This document shows, piece after piece, positions 1-7,669 of a stretch of 64,000 nucleotides of DNA (position 1 is its first letter; each line of letters opens with the position of its first letter). The translations under genes and the position numbers were made by a program. The notes below the pieces were generated by a model. That model was given only the letters and a program-made list of their open reading frames with translations, was not told where the DNA came from and made no database searches. Source of the DNA: Flammeovirga pectinis. GTDB taxonomy: Bacteria; Bacteroidota; Bacteroidia; Cytophagales; Flammeovirgaceae. Location: the NCBI RefSeq assembly GCF_003970675.1, contig NZ_CP034563.1:935501-999500 (forward strand), read 5' to 3'.

Positions 1-1
1 T

Positions 2-118
2 GGTGACTTAAAAACACCATATGCAATAGCAAAATTAAAAGAACTCTCATTGTCAGATGATGAAATGATCAAAGGATATTGTACTTATCAGTTAAAACGC
101 ATTGGTGAAATAACTTAA
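2..118 (+). CDS. C-terminal fragment of an unidentified protein
   Basis: An open frame enters from the left edge and ends at TAA 116-118, giving the last 38 residues of a protein whose start lies outside the window. The fragment is charged and probably helical (it contains IAKLKELSLSDDEM and ends QLKRIGEIT). I do not recognise a family from so little sequence. Its stop codon overlaps the stop of the convergent DUF4291 gene, the two sharing the palindrome TTAA at 115-118. Confidence 0.5.
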   Translation, partial: GDLKTPYAIAKLKELSLSDDEMIKGYCTYQLKRIGEIT

Positions 119-666
119 TAAATCCCTTCATGAGGAAGTGATTCTATTGCTTCCTCCATCTTTCCGTTTAATATTAATTGATGTATTGCTTTACAATAAT
201 CTGTAATGTCAGAAATTTCTGTCATCCATTCATTTACATAAAGCGAAACAGCTTCTCCAGACAAGCCAACTTGAATGGCTCTATACTCTAATTTTTTCAG
301 ATTTATATCACGTTCAGGGTCCCATTGAATACGAACGGGAGAATTTTGTACACTTTCTTTCCAAGCTTCATGCGATTTATGAATAGAAGTGTCATAGTGT
401 GATAAGCAAGCATTTTTTAGAGCCCATTCCCAACCTTCACGTTTAATTTTTATTGCCAAAACATGTTCTTGTCCTTTTTTTTGAGCCCAACCACATCGAT
501 ACATCATCCATAGAAATGAAGGTTTAATCCAAGTCATTCTTTCCATTTTAAATGGAGGGACAAATTTTTGATTTTTAACTGCTGGAATTGCTATTTCTGG
601 AGAGTATGCTTGATAAACTGTTATAGTCTCTTTATCAAAAATCCCTCTAATTTCTTTGTTATTCAT
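115..666 (-). CDS. DUF4291 domain-containing protein
   Basis: This 183-residue cytoplasmic protein matches the conserved DUF4291 pattern: TVYQAYSPEIA, FVPPFK.ERMTWIKPSFLWMMYR.GW, an EGWEWAL block, SPVRIQWDPERD and IQVGLSGEA followed by Y.NEW. The biochemical function of the family is unknown as far as I know. I chose the ATG at 666; an in-frame GTG at 693 would add nine residues but would overlap the upstream gene, and family members normally begin just before the IRGIFD segment. It lies 11 nt downstream of the AAA-ATPase/PD-(D/E)XK gene on the same strand, so co-transcription is likely. Nothing suggests export. Confidence 0.85.
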   Translation of the reverse strand: MNNKEIRGIFDKETITVYQAYSPEIAIPAVKNQKFVPPFKMERMTWIKPSFLWMMYRCGWAQKKGQEHVLAIKIKREGWEWALKNACLSHYDTSIHKSHEAWKESVQNSPVRIQWDPERDINLKKLEYRAIQVGLSGEAVSLYVNEWMTEISDITDYCKAIHQLILNGKMEEAIESLPHEGIY

Positions 667-677
667 TTTAAGATAAA

Positions 678-2360
678 TTATTCCATCACACACCCAACTT
701 CCTTACCATCAAAAGCCACACCCACAAGCATTATTTCCGTTTTTCCAAGTTCTTTCAATGTCGTCAAATACTTAGAAGAATGAATTTGTTGCATAGCCTC
801 TTGAGCAATTTCCTCTAAAGATTGTTTTTGATAAGGCTTCTTTGCTTTAAACTCAAGAATCCACCCACGAGCATCATTATTATCCTTAGGATAGATCATT
901 AAGTCAGCTCTGCCAAGACCCGTTTCGGGGTTCGACTTCACGATAAATTTATTAGAAAGATGTGCCATTAATCCTAATACAAAAGCATGATAAACCCTTT
1001 CAGGGAAGCTTTTCATATTAAAGTCATTATAGCTAAAAGCGTTCATTAAATATTGCGAAAGGTAATATTCAAAAGCAGGGGTATCTTGCTCCAAAAGAGC
1101 CGTTAGAATTTCACTGCTGTTTACATTTTTGGCTTTGTTGAGCAGGCGTTCCAACATCTGCGTATAAACCATTTTCACCTCATTGTTTGGAATTTTCAAT
1201 CCATATTCAAAGAAGCCACTATCTTGTTGATTTTTAGAAACAGTAGTGAGGTAACCATTAAAAAGAAGAAGACCTAACACCGTTTTTTCGTGTCCTGCTT
1301 CCAAATCTTTAAAGATAGTCGTTTCCTCAATTTCACAAGTCACCACTTGCTCATCAATAAAACCAGTTAGTTTCTTTTCGAGGTCTGCATTTGCGTTGGT
1401 GAGCAACTCTTCAATCAATTCATTGGCAGAGGTGTTAACCCAATAAGGTTTTAACCCTTGAGAAGGTTTGTCCGCGAAATTTAAAATGGACCAAGGGTTG
1501 TACATACCTGTTTGCAAACCGATAGTATATCCATTGTACCATTTTTTAACATCATTAAAAGCAGTCTGAATATTGGCATCCTCTAAAAGTTTTTTAACTT
1601 CACTTTCTGTCAGACCAAATTTATCCGCCACACTATGATCTAAAACAGTAAATACATCAAGATTATTCAAACCCGAAAAGATACTTTCTTTAGCCACTCT
1701 CAAAATACCTGTGATGACCCCTTTGTATAAAGAATCATTATCTTTGTATCCCCCCGAAAGAAAATCACGCATAAAATCGATCATCTCTTTTTGATAGCCC
1801 TCACTCCAAGATTTAATAATGCAAGAGTCGTATTCATCAATAAGTATTACAACTTTTTGGTTGTAGATTTTTTCTAAAGCTTGAGAAGTAGTTGCTAGAA
1901 ATTCGCCAAGGTCAACAATGGATGCTGTCTTACTCGCTACATTTTGAAAATATTCTATTTCATTATTTTCTGAAATAGAAGAATCTAAAAGTATTGGAAG
2001 ATTATTTTTGAGACATTTAGAACATATACTTCTTATTTTATCAATTGAAGCCTCAAACGTCCTTTCCTTCACATCCTTAAAAGTAAGGAAGATCACAGGA
2101 TGTTTTCCTTGGTGCTTCCAAGTATCAGATTTCCTAATTTTTAATTCCTCAAATAATTCATCATTTTTTTGTGTGACACCAAAAAAGGCATGAAGCATTG
2201 ACATATTGATTGTTTTCCCAAAACGCCTAGGTCTAGGGATAAGAATAGATGAAGCGTTACTATTTATTATTTCTTCAATGAATAAAGACTTGTCAACAAA
2301 GTAGTAATCATCTTTTCTAACTCTCTTAAAATCTGATATGCCAATTGGGAATTTTCTCAT
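678..2360 (-). CDS. AAA-ATPase-like protein with PD-(D/E)XK nuclease domain
   Basis: 560 residues, the usual length for the Bacteroidota family that joins an N-terminal AAA-ATPase-like domain to a C-terminal PD-(D/E)XK nuclease-superfamily domain. The Walker A region reads PRPRRFGKT near residue 50 and Walker B reads VVILIDEYD near residue 170. The C-terminal part carries GRADLMIYP and then WILEFKAKK (D...ExK), the PD-(D/E)XK core. Such proteins occur in many paralogues per genome in gut and marine Bacteroidota; their biological role is not established, though nuclease or defence roles have been proposed. The start ATG at 2360 directly precedes the conserved KFPIGISDFK opening. Probably the first gene of an operon with the DUF4291 gene. 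Confidence 0.85.
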   Translation of the reverse strand: MRKFPIGISDFKRVRKDDYYFVDKSLFIEEIINSNASSILIPRPRRFGKTINMSMLHAFFGVTQKNDELFEELKIRKSDTWKHQGKHPVIFLTFKDVKERTFEASIDKIRSICSKCLKNNLPILLDSSISENNEIEYFQNVASKTASIVDLGEFLATTSQALEKIYNQKVVILIDEYDSCIIKSWSEGYQKEMIDFMRDFLSGGYKDNDSLYKGVITGILRVAKESIFSGLNNLDVFTVLDHSVADKFGLTESEVKKLLEDANIQTAFNDVKKWYNGYTIGLQTGMYNPWSILNFADKPSQGLKPYWVNTSANELIEELLTNANADLEKKLTGFIDEQVVTCEIEETTIFKDLEAGHEKTVLGLLLFNGYLTTVSKNQQDSGFFEYGLKIPNNEVKMVYTQMLERLLNKAKNVNSSEILTALLEQDTPAFEYYLSQYLMNAFSYNDFNMKSFPERVYHAFVLGLMAHLSNKFIVKSNPETGLGRADLMIYPKDNNDARGWILEFKAKKPYQKQSLEEIAQEAMQQIHSSKYLTTLKELGKTEIMLVGVAFDGKEVGCVME

Positions 2361-2820
2361 AGTGTAAATTTAGGGATAAAATATGAAAAGGGTATAAAAC
2401 TGAATTTTTAATTAAAAATGTTATTTCTCTTTTGATTTTATATGGTATAAGCTTAAAAAGATAGTAATAGTAGAAGGTGTTCAAGTGGATTTAGAATATG
2501 CTAGAGATTTAATTTCTCAAAATTATTATAAAGTAGATCAAGTGGTTTATGATTGGGTAACTTATTGGTATGAAAGAGCACGTAATTTTGTAAGGTTAAA
2601 GGAAAGTGACAGAAAGTTTTAAGGAAATTATTCAAACAAAAGAAACTTGGAAAAAAGACTACCTCGTTTTCCAAGAACTCGACCTTACTTTCCTTTCCAA
2701 ATAAATAAAAAAGGAGATAAACTACCGTAACTTTTCTGCTTTTTATTTAAATTATTCCTCTAATTTTTTGATAATATTTAAAATAAAAATAACTTGAATG
2801 CAGAACTAAAACTATTACAT
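2361..2820. other. Intergenic stretch with possible gene remnants
   Basis: The stretch lies between two divergent genes. On the + strand one frame is open from 2416 to TAA 2620-2622 and contains a protein-like segment (VQVDLEYARDLISQNYYKVD and on) but has no ATG. A second frame overlaps it from GTG 2606 to TAA 2702-2704 and encodes 32 residues (TKETWKKDYLVFQELD near the middle). Both look like real protein sequence, so they may be pieces of a decayed or frameshifted gene. I do not recognise the family. Confidence 0.3.
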
Positions 2821-3870
2821 ATGCCTAATAAATTTCTACTGACTTGTTTACTTACATTATTAAGTTTCAATACCTTTTCACAAGCACATTATACTCTATA
2901 TGATAAAGTAACGGTCTTTAGTTTAACCACAGAAGCAAATAAAGATAGTATCAAATTTTTAGTAGTTGATACTGAGATTACACAAAAAAAGCCTGTTTTT
3001 TTATTCTGCCAAGGTTCTTTACCGTTACCTATGTTTATGGGGTTAAAAGGTATGGAAACACCATTTTTCTTTGGAGGAGGAATTTCTAATTTCAATATAA
3101 ATTCTATTACTCAAAAATATCATTTGGTTGTTATTTCAATGCCTCATACACCCATTGTTGTGGATAGTACACATTTAAGTCCTTATGGAAATTATTATAT
3201 ACCAGATCCTAAGCAACCTCAGCAACTTTTAAAAGCATTTACTGATGCAGATTATATAGATAATTACGTAGATAGAAGTTTGGAAGTATTAGACTTTTTG
3301 AAAAAGCAACCTTGGGTAGATTCCTCTCAATGCGTTGTTTTTGGTCATTCTCAAGGTAGTAAAGTAGCTACTAAATTAGCTCTAAAAAATAAAGATATTT
3401 CTCATATTGGTTTAAGTGGAGCAAATCCTTTTGGTAGGGTAGATCAGTATATAAGAACAACAAAACAAGATGCTCGAAATAATAAGATATCTTGGGAGGA
3501 AGCCGAAAAGCGAATCAATTTAAATTATAATAATTATGAAGATTCATTTAATCCTGATTCGGTTAAAGTACATAGTTATCTAAGGAGTTATAATTCATTT
3601 TCAGAACCTCTATTTGACGATTGGTTAGCTTTAGATATTCCAATTTTTCTAACCTATGGTACAGAAGATAATGCATCTGAGCTTTGTGATATCATTCCTT
3701 TATTTTTTATAGAACAAGGAAAAAAGAACCTTACCGTTCGTCGTTGGATTAATTGTGATCATAATTATTTTCCTTTAGACGAAAATAAACAACCTAATTA
3801 TAAAAAAGGACATTGGAAAGATGTTATCATAGAATTTCTAGCACAAGTAGAAGAGAAAGAAGTCAATTAA
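2821..3870 (+). CDS. Secreted alpha/beta-hydrolase
   Basis: 349 residues with a clear signal peptide (hydrophobic LLTCLLTLLSFNTFSQA) and a serine-hydrolase triad: nucleophile elbow GHSQGS with Ser177, an acid in the LTYGTEDNAS segment, and a histidine in NCDHNYFP near the C-terminus. The fold and motif spacing fit a prolyl-oligopeptidase- or dienelactone-hydrolase-like esterase/peptidase; substrate unknown. An upstream in-frame TTG at 2794 would put nine residues before the signal peptide, so I take ATG 2821. It stands alone, followed by a strong terminator at 3915-3958. Likely periplasmic. Confidence 0.75.
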   Translation: MPNKFLLTCLLTLLSFNTFSQAHYTLYDKVTVFSLTTEANKDSIKFLVVDTEITQKKPVFLFCQGSLPLPMFMGLKGMETPFFFGGGISNFNINSITQKYHLVVISMPHTPIVVDSTHLSPYGNYYIPDPKQPQQLLKAFTDADYIDNYVDRSLEVLDFLKKQPWVDSSQCVVFGHSQGSKVATKLALKNKDISHIGLSGANPFGRVDQYIRTTKQDARNNKISWEEAEKRINLNYNNYEDSFNPDSVKVHSYLRSYNSFSEPLFDDWLALDIPIFLTYGTEDNASELCDIIPLFFIEQGKKNLTVRRWINCDHNYFPLDENKQPNYKKGHWKDVIIEFLAQVEEKEVN

Positions 3871-3914
3871 TTTACTCTATTCTTTATAAAATTAGTAGAA
3901 CGAAATTCATGTGA

Positions 3915-3958
3915 AAAACCCTTTTAATTTCCTATTTGGGTAGTTAAGAGGGTTTTAC
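3915..3958 (+). terminator. Hairpin terminator after the alpha/beta-hydrolase
   Basis: A 13-bp stem (AAAACCCTTTTAA with TTAAGAGGGTTTT, one G-T pair) closes a 16-nt loop, and the T-rich side makes it a plausible factor-independent terminator. It is 45 nt past the hydrolase stop. Confidence 0.75.
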
Positions 3959-4051
3959 ATAAAAGCATATTTTATTATTTTTTTGTTGAAATCTATAATT
4001 ATTAAACATTAAAAACTCGTTTATATAATTATCTCATCAAAAAATCTATAA

Positions 4052-4705
4052 ATGAATCGCACCCTAAATATATTAATTGCTTCTCTAAGCTATATAGCAT
4101 TTACATCTTGTTCTTTAACAAATGATGCTCCCTCAGATATTTCTGATTATGATAATGTGATTACAATAAAGAATAATGAATTTTTAGAAAGTTTTGATAA
4201 TTCTACTACGTTCATGTTTCAAAATGGTGTTATACATCTCAATTCTGATGATAGTATATCAACTTACGGAAACAGTAACACAGATGTATGGATTATGGAA
4301 AAAGCAATGGAAGAGATGAGAGCTGTAGGTTATGTTTATAATAAAACTAAGGGAATTAACGCTGCAGATTTGAGTGTATTGATGTATATAAATAACCAAA
4401 AAATTAATGCAGTAACCGCATGGCCTGCATCATCTTTATGGGATAAAGTATGGGGGAATTACGGATATTACCCATATTATAGCTATTCTATGGTCAGTAA
4501 TTTTGTCTACGAGCAAGGAGCGATAATCATAGAGTTAGTAGACAATAGAATAGATTTAAAAATAAATAATAGAATTGAGCACCCTGTAATTTGGCAGGGG
4601 TTTTTAGCTGGTGCTAATGATGCAGACACAGTTATTAATCAACATAGAATAGAAGATGGTATACATTTAATGTTTACAATATCACCTTATATTTCTGTAA
4701 AATAA
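4052..4705 (+). CDS. DUF4136-type lipoprotein
   Basis: 217 residues. The N-terminus is a lipoprotein signal with the lipobox cysteine at position 20 (YIAFTSC). The central part (VWIMEKAMEEMRAVGYV, then DLSVLMYINNQ) and the tail (GAIIIELVD..., NNRIEHPVIWQGFLAG) follow the DUF4136 pattern of a predicted small lipoprotein domain. A tyrosine-rich run (YGYYPYYSYSM) sits before the conserved I.IELVD segment. Function is unknown; probably membrane-anchored in the periplasm. It lies 22 nt upstream of the outer-membrane barrel gene on the same strand and is likely co-transcribed with it. Confidence 0.75.
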   Translation: MNRTLNILIASLSYIAFTSCSLTNDAPSDISDYDNVITIKNNEFLESFDNSTTFMFQNGVIHLNSDDSISTYGNSNTDVWIMEKAMEEMRAVGYVYNKTKGINAADLSVLMYINNQKINAVTAWPASSLWDKVWGNYGYYPYYSYSMVSNFVYEQGAIIIELVDNRIDLKINNRIEHPVIWQGFLAGANDADTVINQHRIEDGIHLMFTISPYISVK

Positions 4706-4727
4706 TAAGTACATAATTCCTGTTATT

Positions 4728-5327
4728 ATGAATAAATTACAAATTTTAATACTCACATTAGGTAGTATTTTGGGATGTAGTCAAATAACTTTTTCTCAAG
4801 ATTTTATTGGGTTATCCTACAGCATTGGTATTCCGACAGCTGCGGTAAATAATGCAATTACAGACGCCTCCTTTACAGGGACGGATATAGAATATAGACA
4901 TTTTTTTACAGATAACATCTCAGGAGGTATTAATATAGGAATGCGTAATTTTTCTCAAGGATTTGGTAATCAAGTATACACATCGGATCTAATATCTTTG
5001 GCTGGAGAAACATTTAAGGATGCGACAACATTGTCGACCGTTTTCACATCACATTATTACTTTCCAAAGTTTAAATTTATACAGCCATATGCTGGTTTAG
5101 GGATAGGAGGTGCAGGAGTATTTTATAATGCACAAGTAGGTGGGGTAGCAACATCCGATACGTATTGGGGTTTTACTTTTGTTCCAGAAATAGGTATCCT
5201 TATTCCATTAGGAAACAGTGAAACATCTATATTGTCGAGTGCTAAATATAATTATCAGACTGGTTCTAAAGGACATGATAATGTTGGTTATTGGGCATTT
5301 AATATTGGTATTGCTTTAGATTTTTAG
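4728..5327 (+). CDS. Outer-membrane beta-barrel protein
   Basis: 199 residues with a signal peptide ending near SQITFSQ and then alternating hydrophobic, glycine- and aromatic-rich strands typical of a small eight-stranded outer-membrane barrel (IEYRHFFTDNISGGINIGMR; FIQPYAGLGIGGAG; EIGILIPLG). It ends in an aromatic residue (ALDF), as barrels recognised by the Bam machinery do. The IQPYAGLGIG segment resembles the OmpW/OmpA-like barrel superfamily. Substrate unknown. Paired with the upstream DUF4136 lipoprotein. Confidence 0.7.
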   Translation: MNKLQILILTLGSILGCSQITFSQDFIGLSYSIGIPTAAVNNAITDASFTGTDIEYRHFFTDNISGGINIGMRNFSQGFGNQVYTSDLISLAGETFKDATTLSTVFTSHYYFPKFKFIQPYAGLGIGGAGVFYNAQVGGVATSDTYWGFTFVPEIGILIPLGNSETSILSSAKYNYQTGSKGHDNVGYWAFNIGIALDF

Positions 5328-5330
5328 CTG

Positions 5331-5365
5331 TAAATTAGATAATGCATGTATTATCTGTTAATTTA
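5331..5365 (+). terminator. Hairpin after the barrel gene
   Basis: The perfect stem AGATAAT/ATTATCT around GCATGT is extended by outer TAAATT/AATTTA. No long T run follows, so termination is likely but weaker than at the other sites. Confidence 0.5.
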
Positions 5366-5442
5366 TTAAACTTAAAAAAACAGAAAAGCGTATAAAAGTA
5401 AAGCTGTTACATATAAAGAGCAGTTATAAACAAAAAGATAAA

Positions 5443-6363
5443 ATGAAAATCACGGAACGTAACATAATGTCCATCTCATTAGGAGCAAATGCTTTACTAG
5501 CATTATGTGGAATGTACTTTGGTTACACTGCGCATTCTTCTGCTATTTTGATTGACGGAATGTATTCAACATTACTTACGGTAATGTCTTTCTTATCGTT
5601 AGGTGTTATTCATTTATTAAAAAAGCCTGTATCTAAATCTCATCCTTTTGGGTATGCTTCTTACGAACCTCTAATAAATTTATTTCGAGGATTGTTAATT
5701 TTAATGGTTATAATTTTTGGTACTTTCGAGAGTGTACATTCAATAGCAGAAGGCGGAAATATTCCTGATTTTACAGCTTCAATGTATTATTTTGTATTCT
5801 GCATGACGGGGTGTATTATTGCTTATTTTATTGTTTTAATGGGGAGTAAAAAAATTAAATCACCCATTCTAAAAGTAGAGACCACCAACTGGTTAATGGA
5901 TACCCTTTTAACGGCAGGTATGGGGGTTTCATTCTTGGTAGCTTCTTTATTAAAAGAAAAATATCCAACTCTGATTGCCTATGTAGACCCAGTTATTACA
6001 ATAATATTAATGCTTTCTATTTTAAAAATGCCTTATAAGACCATCAAACAGTCTGTAAAAGAACTAGTTTTAATGGAAGCAAACGAAGATATAACAGATA
6101 AAGTACATACTGTTTTTGAACGATTTGATAGTACGGATGAAGTAAAAGATCATCATAAATCCATTACAGAAACTGGCAGAGAAGTTTATATATTACTAGT
6201 TGTTCTTTTAAATAAAGAGACTAAGGTTAGTAAAGAAAATCAACTGTTTGATACAATAGAAAAACACGATCATTTTAGAGCAGAATTATACAAAGAATTA
6301 AAAGATGTAGCAGATAGTGTTAAACTAGATGTTGCCTTTACATACAATAAAAAGTGGATGTAA
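5443..6363 (+). CDS. Cation diffusion facilitator-like transporter with degenerate metal site
   Basis: 306 residues with six predicted membrane helices, a CDF-type loop (KSHPFGYASYEPLINL) and a soluble C-terminal domain, as in cation diffusion facilitators. The canonical transport site is largely missing. In helix 2 the usual HxxxD is Tyr41...Leu45 (in IDGMYSTLL), and in helix 5 it is Asn149...Asp153 (NWLMD). In the helix 2-3 loop the second conserved His is also replaced (HPFGYASYE). The fold is clear, but transport of zinc, iron or manganese by the standard mechanism is doubtful. The gene is transcribed alone and ends before a bidirectional terminator. Confidence 0.75.
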   Translation: MKITERNIMSISLGANALLALCGMYFGYTAHSSAILIDGMYSTLLTVMSFLSLGVIHLLKKPVSKSHPFGYASYEPLINLFRGLLILMVIIFGTFESVHSIAEGGNIPDFTASMYYFVFCMTGCIIAYFIVLMGSKKIKSPILKVETTNWLMDTLLTAGMGVSFLVASLLKEKYPTLIAYVDPVITIILMLSILKMPYKTIKQSVKELVLMEANEDITDKVHTVFERFDSTDEVKDHHKSITETGREVYILLVVLLNKETKVSKENQLFDTIEKHDHFRAELYKELKDVADSVKLDVAFTYNKKWM

Positions 6364-6474
6364 TGGTAGATCAATAAAAGTCGTCATTATATAGAAATTA
6401 CCACGATTTTGTGTAGTCATCCAGACTATTAATAGAATCAAAAATACTAGATAGTTAGTTTACAATCCAAACTT

Positions 6475-6510
6475 AAACCGGTCTACCTATTTAAATAGGA
6501 GATCGGTTTT
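6475..6510. terminator. Bidirectional terminator between the CDF and GH16-fold genes
   Basis: Outer stem AAACCG/CGGTTT and inner palindrome CCTATTTAAATAGG form a hairpin flanked by A and T runs. It sits in the 163-nt gap between convergent genes and could serve both. Confidence 0.7.
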
Positions 6511-6526
6511 GTTGTAGTATACACAA

Positions 6527-7447
6527 TCAAATTGCATTAAGGTTAATAAACTGTTGAGAGAGTAAATTCTCCTTCTTTTTTTGCCATAAACGTATATAAT
6601 CTATTTCAAATTGAGAAGGTAATTCATTTTCCCTAGGCAATCCATAATTCAGTTTGGTTTGCATATCAATCCATAATTCTAAAGGGTTATTTAATACCCA
6701 AGCACCATTTAGGTCTTCTTTTTTTAGATGATATATTAATTTTCCATCAAAGTACAGTTTAATGTAATTTTCATTCCATTCACAACCATAAATATGATAA
6801 TCATTTGATACCATTTTTGGGAGATCATAAGTGTAATTAAAGTAGGTATCTAGCTTCTCTATGTTCATTTTTTCTCCATTATTTACAGCAACATTGTAGA
6901 AAGGTTTTGATAGTGTAGTCTTCGGTAATGGAATTTGCTGAAAAATATCTAAACCAGATTGTTTCCCTACTCCCCAAATAGAACTACATAGGCTAGAAGC
7001 AGCAGTTTTTGCCCGAACTTCTAAGTAACCGTTTAAAAACGTATGTTTACTAACAATTGCACCTGTAGTGACATTTTCGTAATTTCTACCCTCCATAGTT
7101 ACGTTACTAAAAGAATAGTTAGGCTCCCATAAAGCTTTGATAATAAGTTTTCCATCTTTCAAAAAAACATTATGTGCAGCGTATTCAGAAGGTGCATTAC
7201 CTTTCCATTTATAAAAAGTATTATTTTTACCTTGTACAAACCATTTAGTCGAATCTATTTCAGTTCCATTAAAATTATCACTAATTTCTTCATTAATAAC
7301 CCAATCGTTTGCAGGATCAAAATTAAATAAAGGCAATGGTTGGTTCTTCTCTTTTACATTTACATCTACAGTATCGTTTGATGTTATCTGATTGCATGAA
7401 AAAATATAAAGAAGGAATATAAATATATGAAATTTGTTTACTTGCAT
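6527..7447 (-). CDS. GH16-fold lipoprotein lacking the catalytic glutamates
   Basis: 306 residues: a lipoprotein signal with lipobox cysteine 18 (LYIFSC), then a GH16 (concanavalin-like) domain at about 45-292. Family landmarks are present: NFNGTEIDSTKW, GAIVSKHTFLNGYLEVRAK, YHIYGCEWNENYIKLYFDGK and IDYIRLW. At the active site, where GH16 enzymes have ExDxxE, this protein has G165-L-D167-I-F-Q170, so nucleophile and acid/base glutamates are both replaced while the middle Asp stays. It is therefore probably a binding protein rather than a hydrolase. The gene is divergent from the HTCS sensor across 222 nt, which suggests a role in capturing or presenting glycans for the neighbouring PUL. Confidence 0.8.
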   Translation of the reverse strand: MQVNKFHIFIFLLYIFSCNQITSNDTVDVNVKEKNQPLPLFNFDPANDWVINEEISDNFNGTEIDSTKWFVQGKNNTFYKWKGNAPSEYAAHNVFLKDGKLIIKALWEPNYSFSNVTMEGRNYENVTTGAIVSKHTFLNGYLEVRAKTAASSLCSSIWGVGKQSGLDIFQQIPLPKTTLSKPFYNVAVNNGEKMNIEKLDTYFNYTYDLPKMVSNDYHIYGCEWNENYIKLYFDGKLIYHLKKEDLNGAWVLNNPLELWIDMQTKLNYGLPRENELPSQFEIDYIRLWQKKKENLLSQQFINLNAI

Positions 7448-7669
7448 GTTCTCATTTTTTATAATTAAATGATGACCACAAATTAGTAACTGTACTACGT
7501 TTTTACTGTCTAATAATTATCTATTACAATTTTTTCTAGTTGTTTAGTTGGGTAATTTTGATGAAGTTTTAGTAATTTAATTTTTATAAATTGGTGTAAT
7601 TAGCAGTTATAACCGCTTAATTTATTTTTTTAATGAGAATATTGGAACAGAAATAGGAATTACTTTTTG

